Shown here piece after piece: positions 33,541 through 46,200 of a stretch of 64,000 nucleotides of DNA. Location of the stretch: the NCBI GenBank assembly GCA_009733575.1, contig ML769460.1:145676-209675 (forward strand), given 5' to 3'. Below the pieces are notes generated by a model. The model was not told where the DNA came from. It worked only from the letters and a program-made list of their open reading frames with translations, and ran no database searches. The position numbers and the translations under genes are program-made. The DNA is from Gymnopus androsaceus JB14. Its lineage: Eukaryota; Basidiomycota; Agaricomycetes; Agaricales; Omphalotaceae. Position 1 is the stretch's first letter. Each line of letters starts with the position of its first letter.

Positions 33541-34203
33541 GACTCATGCTCATCAGTCGACAGATGTCAGTCGTCGAAAAGGAAAAGGCATCACTTTCGC
33601 TTGACTTTCGCAGAATCCGCCGCAAGCTCTGCTCAAAGCCTCGGAGAACTTTTTCCAGACCCGTTCATCCATGAGATAAACTTAAAACAACATTGGCTCT
33701 CGCCTCCATCATGTCGTATCTCATATGTACATCATTTGCTACCTCTAATGTCAATAATAATGAGTGACACACAGCAGAGAGATAAATAGAATCTAGATTT
33801 GATCTAGATAGACTTGAAAATCCACAATGCCGAAGTAGTAAGAGCAAAAACGAGAATTTCCAGCTAAAAAAAACAAAAACAAAAAACAAAAATTGTTACT
33901 TTGGAAAGTGATAAATAGGTATTTTATGCATTATAATTTACTTATTCTGTGAGACCTGGGCAACAATATGTAGTATATATGTTCCTGAATCCCATCTTTG
34001 TACTAGGGCAACTCAAGTGCCAATGTAATGTCAAGTGCACTGCACAACTTTATGTCCTATACCCCTAAAATTTCTTTCTTGTCAATCCTCAACTCCAGTT
34101 TTTCAGAGTAATAGGTTGATTCTTGTGATGCTACCAGTGCTTTGCATTCTTTGGATCTGTACACTTACTAAATGAAGAAGTACAGTGCTTCAGAGAATTT
34201 GAC
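33541..34203. other. AT-rich intergenic sequence
   Basis: CpG-poor, with an A-rich stretch near 33,865-33,895. I see no gene. Confidence 0.6.
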
Positions 34204-35406
34204 TTACTTTGACCTGAGGAAATGGATGTATATGGCATATATGTGCAAAAGAGTTTCAATGATTGCCCCAACAAATGATACAAAGTTGAAAATAGAATAG
34301 GCATAACTGAAAAGAGATGTGAGTATTGGAAAAACCCAATGGTAAAGAAACTTTAAATATGGTAGAGCACATACTACTTCCAGATCCAGGTAGGAATATA
34401 AAATGCACATCCCATTCCTGAGGTTACCAAGTATAGCTTTGTTACAGCTTCTGGTGCTTCAGGGAGCTGTTCTAGCATGTATAATTGGGGTACAATAGTG
34501 ACAGAGTCCAGAACAATGGAAAAGAACCATGAAGTGTTTGTGATCCATGATACAGGCCATTTCAACACAAAATTCTTGCAAAATTCTGCACATATTCATA
34601 GTTGAATGGCATGAGGTCATTACCCAGGAAGGTTAGGATAGTGCAGGGAATGAGAAGGGCCCCAAGTGGAAATGTGTCAAGAGCATGGTCATATGTTTGT
34701 CTGTGAATTTAAAAGATAATGTCAGATAGATAACATTCAGCTCAAGTCAAGTGAGGTAAACAAACCTGTATTGGTACCTCATCAGGTACAGAATGGATCA
34801 GGTGCTGGCAATAAAGAAGATCTTGCCCAGTGTATTGTAAGGAGAAAAATAAAATATGAAGACATCCAAATAACAAGTGACAAAGACAATAAGATAGAGG
34901 AGTTGTGTTTTGAATGAAACACCTATAGCAGTAATATTCAATGTGTGCAATAGTTAGAAAATTTTACAAGTTGCATCAGCAAAACCTGTTTTTTGCCATA
35001 GCATGCTATAGTAGCCCATAGAACCCATAGAGCCCATAGAACTGTACAGTGCTATGGGACACTATGGGATGCTATGAGGTCAATGGTTTTGACAGCTGTC
35101 ATTTTATCTCAATAGATACTCTTGACAGCTGTCATTCCATCTCAATAATACATGCAGATCAGTACTCCATAGCAATCCATAGCAGTCCATAGTTCTGGAC
35201 AGATGGGGACCTTGCTATGAGCCCTATGAGTGCTGTGAGGTGCTATGAGTGCTGTAAAAAAGTGTACAGCTCTGTGCAGTTCACCCAAGTTTTGCTGGTA
35301 TGGGAATAGGCCTGGAGAGATCCTAACCTTGGCATGTCTTCAAGTTGTAAATTTTATACCCAAGAATAAATATAGACAAGAAACAAGCAGTATCTGCTAG
35401 ATATCC
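34204..35406 (-). pseudogene. ER lumen protein-retaining receptor (Erd2/KDEL receptor)-like gene, decayed
   Basis: Exon-like pieces on the minus strand: 35,339-35,406 (LSIFILGYKIYNLKTCQG), 34,766-34,922 (VSFKTQLLYLIVF ... ILYLMR), a segment from 34,700 down to 34,378 (TYDHALDTF; SWFFSIVLDSVTIVPQLYML; YIPTWIW) and 34,204-34,306 (NFVSFVGAIIETLL). Order and spacing match the seven-helix Erd2 family, which returns HDEL/KDEL proteins from Golgi to ER. A TGA at 34,798-34,800 sits in the conserved block before ILYLM, and sequence from 34,630 to 34,560 is unclear. The first exon was not found. The first visible intron contains a MITE. The gene is AT-rich and diverged, so it is probably a relic duplicate of the essential gene. 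Confidence 0.7.
34977..35298. mobile_element. MITE with CAGCAAAACCTG ends, copy 3, in an Erd2-like intron
   Basis: Ends CAGCAAAACCTG and CAAGTTTTGCTG, CATAGC-rich arms and a TGACAGCTGTCATT centre as in copies 1 and 2. Lies between exon-like pieces 34,766-34,922 and 35,339-35,406. Confidence 0.8.
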
Positions 35407-35777
35407 TACATTAAATGAGGACTGTGAGCTATGAGAAAGAATATTGAGAGAAAAAATGGAAACATATGAGAGTAAGAAAATAGATCAAAAATAACTCCTG
35501 CACTAGGTAAGGCAGTCAGGATAATAGAAATTGCATGCATATTTGGGAATTGAGGCCTGATGATATGCTTTGGAGTTCAAGTAAGAACAATGTAATGCCA
35601 CAGTGGTGAAGATTGAAGGGAAGAATACCTTGAAGCCTGTTCGGGCACCAGTTTATATCTTGTACTCTGAAGCATCAGATGGTCACCCATCTGTTTCCCG
35701 GGCAGTTACTGTTGACCAACTGCCACGGATTGTTGGGGTTACATCTCTCCATTCCCTCTGAGGCTATCTGGGTATTC

Positions 35778-36138
35778 TATTAGAGTTGTGTTCCTAAATA
35801 GGAAGTAGCAGCAGTAAGTCCACACAGGACTTAGTAGTAACGATCACACAGATCGATGGGGGACAATGGTGTTATTACAGGGTATGGTACCTAGGCTTAT
35901 ATACAGTCCTATGTACAAACAATATATCAGGCAAGTGGCTACTGTGTGAATGTCTGTGGCTACTGTGCATACGGTAAAGTGGGTACTGCAAGATAGTAGG
36001 TGGATACAGCAAGAGACTGAGTGGAGTCTGCAAGACAATGGATGTGGAGTGCATGGGATGATGATACAAACAAGTGGAGACTATGAGAAAGTGTTCCATG
36101 TATAGAGCAATAGTAAAATTACCTTTGATATTCCAACA
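35778..36138 (-). repeat. Solo Copia LTR with 5-bp target duplication
   Basis: Aligns end to end with the Copia LTRs at 14,367 and 19,747 but is more diverged (361 bp). TATTC flanks it at 35,773-35,777 and 36,139-36,143, so a full element inserted and was removed by LTR-LTR recombination. Confidence 0.95.
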
Positions 36139-36349
36139 TATTCATAAGAAGTATCAAGACTATTCTCATTAGTAGTCTTTTACCTGGAGTACAGGCTACA
36201 ACAGCCTTGTTTAAATATTCAGCACATTTTCTTTTGCTATTTTGAGACATATTTTGAGTCCTTACAGCAAAAGAAGTGCCAAACAAAATGGTAGGTGCTT
36301 AACCCTTGAGTCTACCGTGATTCATTCTTCCTTTTCTTTCTATCCCATC

Positions 36350-36615
36350 CTTAGCGCTGTGGTGCCGGAATGAGCTTTGAGCATGGCTCAAACCTGCGCA
36401 AGTTTGAGGGGGAGATACTGAGGGAATCTGAGCATCCCCATACCATCGCTGAGTACTCAGCAGCGGATGTAGCTGAGATGGTGGTTACAAACAAAAACCA
36501 ATCTGATTTGTAATACGTAAGTAACTACTTAAATACTACCGGAATAGGGTTAAGAATCAGATGAACACAAGTCCAAAGGACTTGTCGAGATTCATGCACA
36601 GGCATGCATGAGGCT
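36350..36615 (+). repeat. LTR-like dispersed repeat, forward copy
   Basis: About 260 bp shared, inverted, with 51,821-52,075 (GGAATGAG ... CTGAGGGAATCTGA ... ACGTAAGTAACTACTTAAA ... GGACTTGTCGAGATTCATGC). A purine-rich GTTTGAGGGGGAGA precedes CTGAGGGAATC, as a polypurine tract precedes a 3' LTR, so both may be 3' ends of the same retroelement family. It lies just upstream of the small secreted protein gene. Confidence 0.55.
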
Positions 36616-36738
36616 CGACACCTTCAACTTGCTGGTCAAGTTCTGCCTCCGCTCAAAACCTTCTGGAAAGTTTAATACGGTACATACCTCCTCCTTCAGC
36701 CTTCATCTTCATTTGATTTTGGAGGCTTGCAGTCTAAG

Positions 36739-37529
36739 ATGCGTTTAATCGGCTCTTTTCATATCGCGGCTCTTGCTTTGGTCTGCGGTGTGTGTGCAGT
36801 ACCACTCTTCCGAGGCGTAAGTAACAAGTTTTTATCCCATTAAATTAACCTCACACTTATTATACGGCCGATTCTTAGGTCGATTCAAATGCTCCAGCTT
36901 TGTCTATGGCGAAAACATCTAAACCAATGGCTCGGAAGGTCCAGTTATCCCCCCATCCTTCAGCAGCCAATTCCAGCGTTCATGATAAACCCTCACACGT
37001 CCCAAAAGTCGCCGCCCCTGCTGTAGCCGACTCCCAAAAACCCAAGGAAAATCCTAAAGCCAAGAATAAGAAGCTCCCCGAAGACGAACCCGACATATCC
37101 GAAGTCGACTACGATGTGAAGGTTACCTTTCCTAGTGACGTAGATCTTCGCCGCACTCGTCCCTACATAGCGTTTACCACATGCACTAAAACCCAGAGAG
37201 GACAACACATGCAGGCAGTAAAAGATATCTGCAAAAGCGCGAGAGACGTGCCAGAGCTCAGAATAGTACGCAATCCGCCCGTGGTCACCTTCACGAACGC
37301 TCTCAGCTGCCAGTGCTTCCCGCCCAATCCTGAATATCAAAACCTTGATTTTCAGTTCTCCTTCGTAGTGAGAAGTGCAGGAGGACCGAAATGCCAGGAG
37401 GGGGGACCGGAATGCAAGGGATTTACTAGACCGAATGTCTTATGGACGACCAGGGGAATACCATTTTTCGAGGACGAGTGTCGGAGCCGCATCTTAACCA
37501 TGTCGTTTCGGCTGAACCGGAGGAATTAA
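36739..37529 (+). CDS. Small secreted Cys-containing protein (242 aa)
   Basis: Two exons, 36,739-36,816 and 36,879-37,529, joined in phase 0 across a 62-nt GT...AG intron. The first exon is almost exactly a signal peptide: basic Met-Arg start, hydrophobic core LIGSFHIAALALVCGVCA, likely cleavage before VP. The mature part begins with a Pro/Ser/Lys-rich low-complexity region (about residues 27-85), then a compact C-terminal domain of about 150 residues with seven Cys, mostly in the last 70 residues. I recognise no known domain. Size, secretion and a transposon-rich setting are what effector-like secreted proteins show, but no function can be claimed. TAA stop at 37,527-37,529. Confidence 0.75.
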
Positions 37530-39120
37530 AATAGCAATAGTTCTTTGCTTTGTTTCTCAATCCTTGATAAACGAAATCCATGGAAATGGCTGAGCAACGG
37601 GGTGCGGCCTTGAATACAGTCTTGAAGTCTCGATTGAAAAATCATCGAGAGACTGAGTATTGTCTCGTCCACAGTGGCCGGGAAGGCCAGTCTGAATCCT
37701 CTTCATCGTAAAGGAAATAATGTTTTTATTACACAGCACGGAACAGTGCTCGCGACCTGAACAACCAATCTCAGAATGGCGCAAGCTCGTTATTCGAACC
37801 TCGCTGTTTTCGGAAGATCTATAACTAACTTTGAGTCTAATGGGATTAGATTTTAAAGAGAGGAGTACCTCAAGTTTGAACTGCTCAAATCAACGTTTGA
37901 CGCTACCTCCAGAGACAGGATGCTTCACAGTGCCACCTTTCGGATCGCTGGCAGTAGTTCCTGTTCCTCCTCCAAAATCTACAGGGTTCGAGGCATCCCA
38001 ACTTATCCGAGTCATTGGGACTCGTAGAGCATGAAAATGATAAAATCTATGCAAACATTGACAATGTCAGTTAGGTACCATATCCCAGCCTCAACAGTTT
38101 CTCACCGAGTCTGAATCATGCTTGAAACTAAAATACTTGTGAAAGGAGTCTGGACAAGAGGGCAACTATTTCGAATCCTTACATACTCTTTTTTTGCGCG
38201 TCAGTGGGCTATTTAGCTGTATCATAAGAGCTATTAAAGCCATCGTAAGTTTTGACTCTCTACACGATTGCCACAGGATTGCATATATTTAATCACCGCA
38301 GAACACGCACTTGAATCCTAAGCCCCAAAGTGAGTCCGAAGCTATAATCCTAGCGATACACAGACCGGTTAGAGAGTTTCAAGGACCAACATAGATGCCG
38401 GTCGTACACCGCCCAGATAACCAAATATAAACCACCGTCCCCGAGATGAAGCTAGCATATCTCCACTCTCAATACAATTGGGAGGCGCTGGCACAGCGTG
38501 AGTAAAGAGTGTAGAGGTAGAATCGTAGGAAGTATTCTCCACAGGCATTCGAGGAAGGACGGGCTGTAGGACGAGAATGAACCCGTTAATGCACACAAAT
38601 CTTGCATCAAGCTTCAAGTCTGACTCTCGCTCAGGTCAGTATCCCCGAGCAGAGAATACTCTTTTTAAGTAGGCGGCTCCGTACAGTGTCTGGATCTACA
38701 GCAGCAACACGCTGTGTCTGTTGTTGTGAGCTCGTCCTTACAGCTATCGGAAGTCCCAGAGATAACGGTGCTTGCCACATTGAATGCTCTGAAACCGGCA
38801 TTCAGCACTTGGACCAGGCCGTGTAATAGACCTTCCTTCCTTCCCGTACAAATCTCGATGGACACCACGGGCGTGGATGCAATCGAGAATGAGTCAATAG
38901 CAAGAAGATCATAGCTGGGTTGTGTGCAAACGGTAGTTCCTTCAGCACTAGCATTACTGTGGGACATTCAGACAACACAAGAGCGATATTTCGAGCTTGG
39001 AAGTAGCGAACTCAACTGGCAAAGATGGATATCAGGTGAAGAAATAGGCTAGAATCTTGGACGATATAATGAGAAAAGTTACCTAGCTTTCAGGATACAT
39101 TTATCATTTCCAAGGCGTTA
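37530..39120 (-). other. Unresolved region with minus-strand coding traces
   Basis: Minus-strand open stretches at 38,665-38,967 (starting ATG at 38,967) and 38,369-38,617, and a coding-like tail near 37,860-38,030 (PMTRISWDASNPVDFGGG), could be exons of one multi-exon gene, possibly a membrane protein. I could not join them with convincing splice sites, and no family is recognised. It may be a decayed gene. Confidence 0.3.
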
Positions 39121-39124
39121 TTTG

Positions 39125-39340
39125 CAATTAATGAGGACATGCGCACAGACTCCTCAAGTTTTAAAGATCGGGTGCTGGGAGTTTACGTCGCGAGCAAGGT
39201 CTCGTTGAAAGGACAAGCGATTGGACGGTACGAACCACTTGGGGGTTGTAGAGAAGGTACTGGACGACTTTCCGCGCATGATTGTAGTCTAGCAGTTCCA
39301 GATTTTTTTAAAACGGGTATATATTACGGATCTGCTTCCA
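39125..39340 (-). pseudogene. Relic of an F-box/LRR-type gene exon
   Basis: Reverse-strand sequence such as TACAATCATGCGCGGAAAGT ... CCCCAAGTGGTTCGTACCGT parallels exon 2 of the F-box gene at 49,118-49,483 (same order of YN..K.VQ.LL.NPQV.RTVQSLVL), with stops in frame. A single-exon remnant. Confidence 0.6.
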
Positions 39341-40228
39341 CGATAGAGTAATTGACTTACAGTGAAAGATAAGTAGGTTAAAAACGTCGAACCCAGAGCT
39401 GGATAGAGTCTCACTGGGAAGGATTGGGATTGCCAAAGGCGAGTCCAGTGAAACGTATGGAAGCTGGAATGTAAGCTAATATGCCCGACTCGGTTAGCGA
39501 ATTATCAGCAGGATGAGATGAATCGAATAAAACGAAAGCTTGAAGTTGATGAGAAGGAAAAGGAAGGCAGTCCTAAGCGCCCATCAGATCATGAACGTTC
39601 GTTTTTGACAGTTTTGACCATCATCACCTTCTCTTTTTCATACAATGATACATGAACTAGGCTCGCTTTTCGTGGTTCCAGAGTGAAATTAGAGCCTTCA
39701 TTCCTGCAGCTAACATTGAAGTGTCTGTGCACCCACGATTCCTCCTCCATACTCCCCGGGTCAGTACCATGCTCATACAAACAAATATCTTGCGTTGCAG
39801 CGATCTTTGCAACCCAAACGGAATGAGGATTTATTACACCGCGTGTTGCACACCAGTTTCCAGATTACGTTGACTGCGTATACCACTTTTAGTAAGGCCC
39901 TTCATGTTTGCAAGACCTGATCTTCGAACCTAATCTAGACATTGTAGCTGGACTGTCCAATGCTTCGAATAATAGATAGGGATACCTTTCAAGTACATAA
40001 CAACCGCATGGCGGTACGATGGGGGTCCATTGAAGCTTCTGATCATGACGCCTTTCTGTCTTTGTTCTTTCAAAGTCTTTGTTATCGTTCTCCCTCATTC
40101 TCATTGGATCGATTACTGCCGTACTCTGTGGGTCCAAACTGTTATGGGCGCCCCTCTTTAGCTGTGCAATCACAACACGTTCCTTGTGGTGTGTCTTTCT
40201 TCCTTCACTTCTTTCAACTACTCAATCC
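39341..40228. other. Intergenic, probable promoter region of the helicase gene
   Basis: No convincing gene. A minus-strand open stretch at 39,589-39,780 (63 codons) remains unassigned. Confidence 0.5.
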
Positions 40229-43200
40229 ATGTCTACCCCTCGTAGACGACTCTGCAAGTTCATCGACGCTCCTAGGGGATGTAATCGAGGTGTGAACTGC
40301 ACTTTCTCTCATGATCGTAGTGCATCCGCCAGCGCTGGCGGGATACGCAGTGGCACACGAGATCCTCTATCTCCCTCCCCATCGATTCCACGTCGCAACG
40401 AATCCGGGGCTCCTCGAAACACATGCGACTTCTTTTGGTCCACTGGACAATGCACTCGTGGATTCGATTGCACTTTTAGGCATATCCAGAAAACCAACGA
40501 TGGTTCGAGTCCACAACCAGAGACCCATTCTCGCAATGACCAGGACTTGGACTTCTCGACCGTAGAAGGTCTGGCTGATATAAACAATATTGTCCTCGAT
40601 CCCCAGTATCGATGTAATCCATCGGAGGCTCATAATGAAATCAAAGAGTTTATCGGCGATCGTTACATTTTCCCGAGTCACAATGCACCTTCTGCAATGA
40701 CCCAGTTTGCTAGAATCCTTGCTAGCGTAGACCGAAGAAACGGACTCTGGGTATGTTTCTTGTATAATGCTCCCGTCTCAATCATTAATGAGGACTATTC
40801 CCAGAATTCCGATCATGCTCAAGTGCGTTCACTGACTAAACCTTTACCTCTTTCCTAAAATATCTATGTTGCAGGCGTTTCTACAAATGATCATCCAAGT
40901 AAGTGTCGGACGATGTTCGTATCAGTGGCTCTATAACTCATTTCCCTTGATAGGGTAACGCTCTCAAACGTATCAATGAGATCCTCCAATACAAGAGCGT
41001 TTCTTCACGATCGGGAATGGGTTTCAACACGCTTTCGTTCCAACGCGGCTATTTTGCTGTTCTTCAGGTGTGTTGAAGCGCGCTTTACTTAATGAATGCT
41101 GACGTTCAATTTCGTCCAGTTTCTTGCGTCGGATCTTATTTTGAAAAGCACCCTTCATCACAATCTCAAGTGCGTTCTATAGCATCCAATACTTGTATCT
41201 GCGCTGACATCGGATATGCCAACAGCGCCCTGTACACTGCTCTTGACAGTAGCTTTGAAACTCTCTGTGATATTGTCACGCAATGCATGAACGAGATGAT
41301 GGAAAAGAAGACATGGAAGGATCCTACACCAGGGCTTCCTCATCATCGACAGTCCCAACTAACAGGTGTTGTGGTATTCACTACTCTCTGCACTCTACTT
41401 CAACAGTACGCATATTCACTTTATGTCAACCTGTTTCCACTGAAGGATCCATTCCAGGTTCTTTTTTCGTTTCAAGAAAGTGCTTCACAACCACCCCCGT
41501 ATCATTCCGTTGGTCACTAACCTGCGATCATGGTTCGACGAATGGGACAAGGCTATCTCTCAGCGTTTTCCTAGTTTCGAAGACAACCTAGATGATGAAC
41601 TCCGCGCATTAACTGTGGATCAGATACGCCAATCGATAGGTCGTCTTCAAGAAATCATACGGCGAGAACACGCTACCGCGGAGTCCCGAAAAAAGCCTGT
41701 AATTGCGACTTCAGCACTTAGCGAAGCCGACAGAAACTTGGCTTTGCTAACCCGTCTGAACCAGAGCTACGACCCTCCAGGTCATCTCCGGAAAGAAGGA
41801 CCTCGTCATGACAATGATGCTGTCGAGATTTCTGCCATCCGGATAGTCCCGACCCATGCTGAATTGCTTTCTCCGGTACCAGCGTATCTTCCTATCAATC
41901 TTGCGGATGCTCCCCACCATTGTCGCAAGGATTCGATGGAACGTGTCCTAGATATCCAGTTTCGCCTGTTGCGCGAAGAACTTGTGTGAGTACTAGTACC
42001 TTGACATAGACAAGCACTAATCCTTATTCTCAATACAGAGCTCCTATACGAGAATCCATCTCAATCATCCAAGATGACCTCTACACTATCAATACCCGCC
42101 GCGGCAAGGGGAATAATCCTACACAACTTGAAGAAGTTGTAGCTAGAAATGGAGGGATGTACCGCACCAAAGGACACAATTCGGTGATGTTTCAAGTCTA
42201 TACCAATGTTGAATTCGCGCCCTTGAAGGCTGAACGCAGAGGTTTCACGGTGGGCCTTGCAATCGACGCTCCCCCTGGAGGAGCCCGAAATGCCGAGGCA
42301 AACGCTCGACAAGATTATTGGAAGCATGCTGGCTCCAAGCGACTCACGTCGGGCTCCCTGGTTGCACTCCTTCTCGTCGCAAACCACCGTCTTACCATTT
42401 TTCTTGGAAGCGTAGCCTCCTCCAACTCTGAACTTGTAGACTCGTCCAAGTTCCACGAGTCACGCGTCGAGATTCGTGTCAATTTTTTGGACCCAGAGGT
42501 AGAGCTTATGGCCTTGAGACGCGACAAGGCAACTGTGAACGGCTCGCGGTTTGCAATTCTGGTCGATAACAACATTATGTTTGAATCGGTTCGACCGTTT
42601 CTGGACACATTACAGTCTGTGGAGCCAACCTCGATTCAGTTTGGGCGTTATCTTTGTCCATCTGGGCGACTGAATGAAGTCCGCGTTCTTCCTCCAAAGG
42701 TATCGACTGCTCCGATGTTCAGATATAATCTGGAATGTTTGGCTAAACCTGGAGAGTATATTCATCCTCTGAAATCTACTGATGAGGCTTCAGTTCACCG
42801 GGCACGTTTGGAACTCAAAAATTTGAGTATTTTAGATTCCAGTCAGGCTGATGCAGTAGTCGATGCACTGACTCGAGAAGTGGCTCTCATTCAAGGGTAA
42901 GTCTGTGCGCATAACCTGTTTCCACTTCAACTAATGATGCCTTTACAGTCCTCCCGGTACTGGAAAGGTACGTTGATCTATGTTACCCTTGTCAGTACAG
43001 ATGTCTGATGAATCCCAGAGCTTTACAGGAAAGGAGATTCTCCGTGTTCTGTTCAAGAGCAAAATTCGCCCTGTGGTTCTCATAGCGTTCACGAATCATG
43101 CGCTTGACCACATGCTTCTCTCACTGCTAGATGCTCAAATCACGTCGAGCTTTGTGAGGTTGGGATCGCGTGCTTCCAGCGAGCGTATCGCTGAGTACAG

Positions 43201-46200
43201 TCTGGATAAACTCGAGAGGACTGCTTCTCAAACTTCGAGTTTGGAACGTACAGTGCGAAAGGAGTACTACGAGATGAAACAACTCGAGGACCGAATGAAG
43301 AAGATCCTGGAAAAGATTCAGATTCCTGAGGTTACTTTAGCCGGTATAACGGAGTACCTTGAATCTTTTTCTCCTTCCCAGCTTGAATCGATTCAGCAAC
43401 CTCCCTTTTGGATAACAAAACTCTCCGAAGAAATACTTGGAGATTCCAAAGACAATGACAACAATCAGTGGACTAAGGTTTCTCACAAGAAACGTCGCTC
43501 GGAAGACAAGCAAATCGTCAATACTATATATGGATTCTGGAAGTTTGCTCACGACTTGGAGTTTATCCGACCTCCAATCCTCGACACTTCGAGTCAACTA
43601 GCGCCTAAGAAAGGGCAGAAAGGGCAGAAGAAGGCAGTAAAGCCCGAGTCTAATGCCCAAGATGTTACCGCTGATTATCGCTCCCGTATGAGCACATTCT
43701 TTGGAGCACTCGGTTTTGGCGATCAGATACCCGGTGTACCTAATGGTCGCCGACCTGTTACCAATCTTCTCGGCGTGGAGAATGTCTGGTCAATGTCGGC
43801 AGAAGAAAGACTGGATCTAGCGATGTTTTTTGAAGATGGAATGAGGCGGGATGCGTATACCTCATGTTTGCATGAGTATGAGCTTGCGAGGAAGGAATAC
43901 GAGGAGGCATGTCAACGGTACAATGATGTCAAAGATGAGGTGAGTGAATGTATGAGATTGCGTCTCTGGCACTGATAGTTTGGTTTAGAATCGTCGACGG
44001 CTACTGACCTCTGTCGATCTCATTGGTTGCACTACGAACGGTGCCGCTAAGCTCACTTCGCTACTCACGGTCAGTTGAATTATCGTTTTCAATTCATAGA
44101 GTCATTAAATGCATAGACAGACTGTAGCACCGAAAGTACTCATGGTAGAAGAAGCGGGCCAAGTTCTTGAGGCTCATATCCTGGCATCTCTGGTTCCATC
44201 TGGTCAGTATTGAATTATGTTCCAATTGACGTTGTTGACGCCTTTTCTATGAACCATTAGTTCAGCACTTGATAGCTATTGGCGATCCACAGCAACTTCG
44301 ACCAAACATTGCGAACTATAGTATGTGCACTTCTCAGTTCACAATCCGAAGTTAACATTTTCTCTATGAAGATTTGTCCATGGATAGTGAAGCGCGGAAA
44401 AGAACTCTTCAAATTTGATCGCTCGCTTATGGAGCGGTTATCTGACATGGGTTTGCCAATGTCCCAAATCAACGTACAGAGACGAATGAGGCCAAGCATC
44501 TCCGCACATATACGGTAAGCGTATCTCAATAATCGGAGCCAACGATTTCTGACTGTAGAGTTCAGGACCATTTTGTATCCAAAACTCGGAGGATCACCCG
44601 CAGGTTACGAGATATCCTTCGGTGCAGGGGATGCAAAGCGATGTATTCTTCCTGAGCCACATGAATAGTGAGAGTGGCGGAGGAGATGAATCATCGGTTT
44701 CGAAATCAAACGCGTTTGAGGTAGGCTATATCACAAACGTTATTTTTAATGGTCTTTCTGATGAACTTTGGACTGATGAAGGTCGCTATGATTGTGGATC
44801 TTGTCATGTATTTCCTGAAACAAGACGGATATAGCGCTCCTGGTGACATTGCGGTCTTATGCGCTTATCTCGGACAGCTACAGAAAGTCAAGGCTGCTTT
44901 AAAGGACCTTAAAGTAGTGGTATCACTTGACGAGCGTGACGAAGAGCAGCTAGTGCGACAGGGAATAGAGGATGAAGGAACCACTGAACAAGTGGTCGTT
45001 GCGCGCCATGTCAGTTGTATTCAAGACACTTTTTCAATGATGCTCATAGACATTTTATCAGATTCGCCTTGGAACAGTTGATATTTTCCAGGGAGAGGAA
45101 GCAAAGATTGTGATAGTGTCTTTAGTTCGAAACTCTGGATCGTTTGAAGGAAACGGTGCTCCAATAGGATTTCTGAAGGTAAGCGTCATTCTTGTGCATC
45201 TATCGAAGCAGTTTCCAAACCGAGTTTCTAGTCTGTTAATCGATTGAATGTTGCATTGTCTCGCGCTCAACATGGACTATATGTCCTTGGGAATGCCTCC
45301 AATCTGCGGCAGAACGAGGCTTGGCGTACTATCATCGATGGAATGGAAAAAGAAGGCCAAATTGGATACGGCTTCCCTATCGTTTGCCCTCGGCACCCGG
45401 AACAGCAAAGCATCATTACTGAACCAGGAGAGCTGTCTCGCAAATCGCCTGAAGGTATGCAAATATTTTCAACAGGATGGAAATTTCTGACTGACATTTT
45501 TGTAGGAGGATGTCTTCTGAATTGTGGCTATCGAATGGAGTGTGGTCACAACTGCCCTTCCGTGGTGAGCCCTCTTTATTCACGTAGCTGCTATGGCCTT
45601 CATAACGTGGGTTTTAGTGTCATTTGGACCGCGATAATCATCGTAGCATGAAATGTATGATGCCTTGTCTTCGAACACCGTGCCCTAGGTCACACCCTTG
45701 CGACAAGTTTTGCTCTGATCCTTGCGGGCTTTGCGAATTTGACGTTGGTGAGATGGCCCTTCCATGTGGTCATCCCGCACAATCCGTCCTTTGGTATACA
45801 AACTTCAACATTGTATTCGTACAGACTGATAATTTATGTTCACAGTTACGAAGCTGATAACCTCAAATCCGTGTATTGCAGCGAACTAGTACGAAAAGAG
45901 CTTCCGGGGTGCGAGCACTCTGCCTTTATGCATTGTTCTATGCCGACAGAGAATTTCCGCTGCACGAAGACTTGTGGTGGTTTGATGGCTTGCTGTGGAC
46001 GAACTTGCAAGTCGTCTTGCTCGGATTGTCAACAAAAGTCGAGTCCTACACCGGGGGCGACCGGTCCAGTACAACGTCTCTCTCATAAAGAGCATCACTG
46101 CGAACGCCCCTTGTACTGTGAACATTTGTGTGGTCAAATCTGCCATTCTCCTAAAGATAGTGATTGCACCGCGTTTTGTAAGGAGAAATGCCGACAGATT

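Noticed and set aside
41460..41476. A 19-nt intron at the end of helicase exon 5
   Set aside because: Too short to splice; a 52-nt intron at 41,425-41,476 keeps the frame and fits the other introns.
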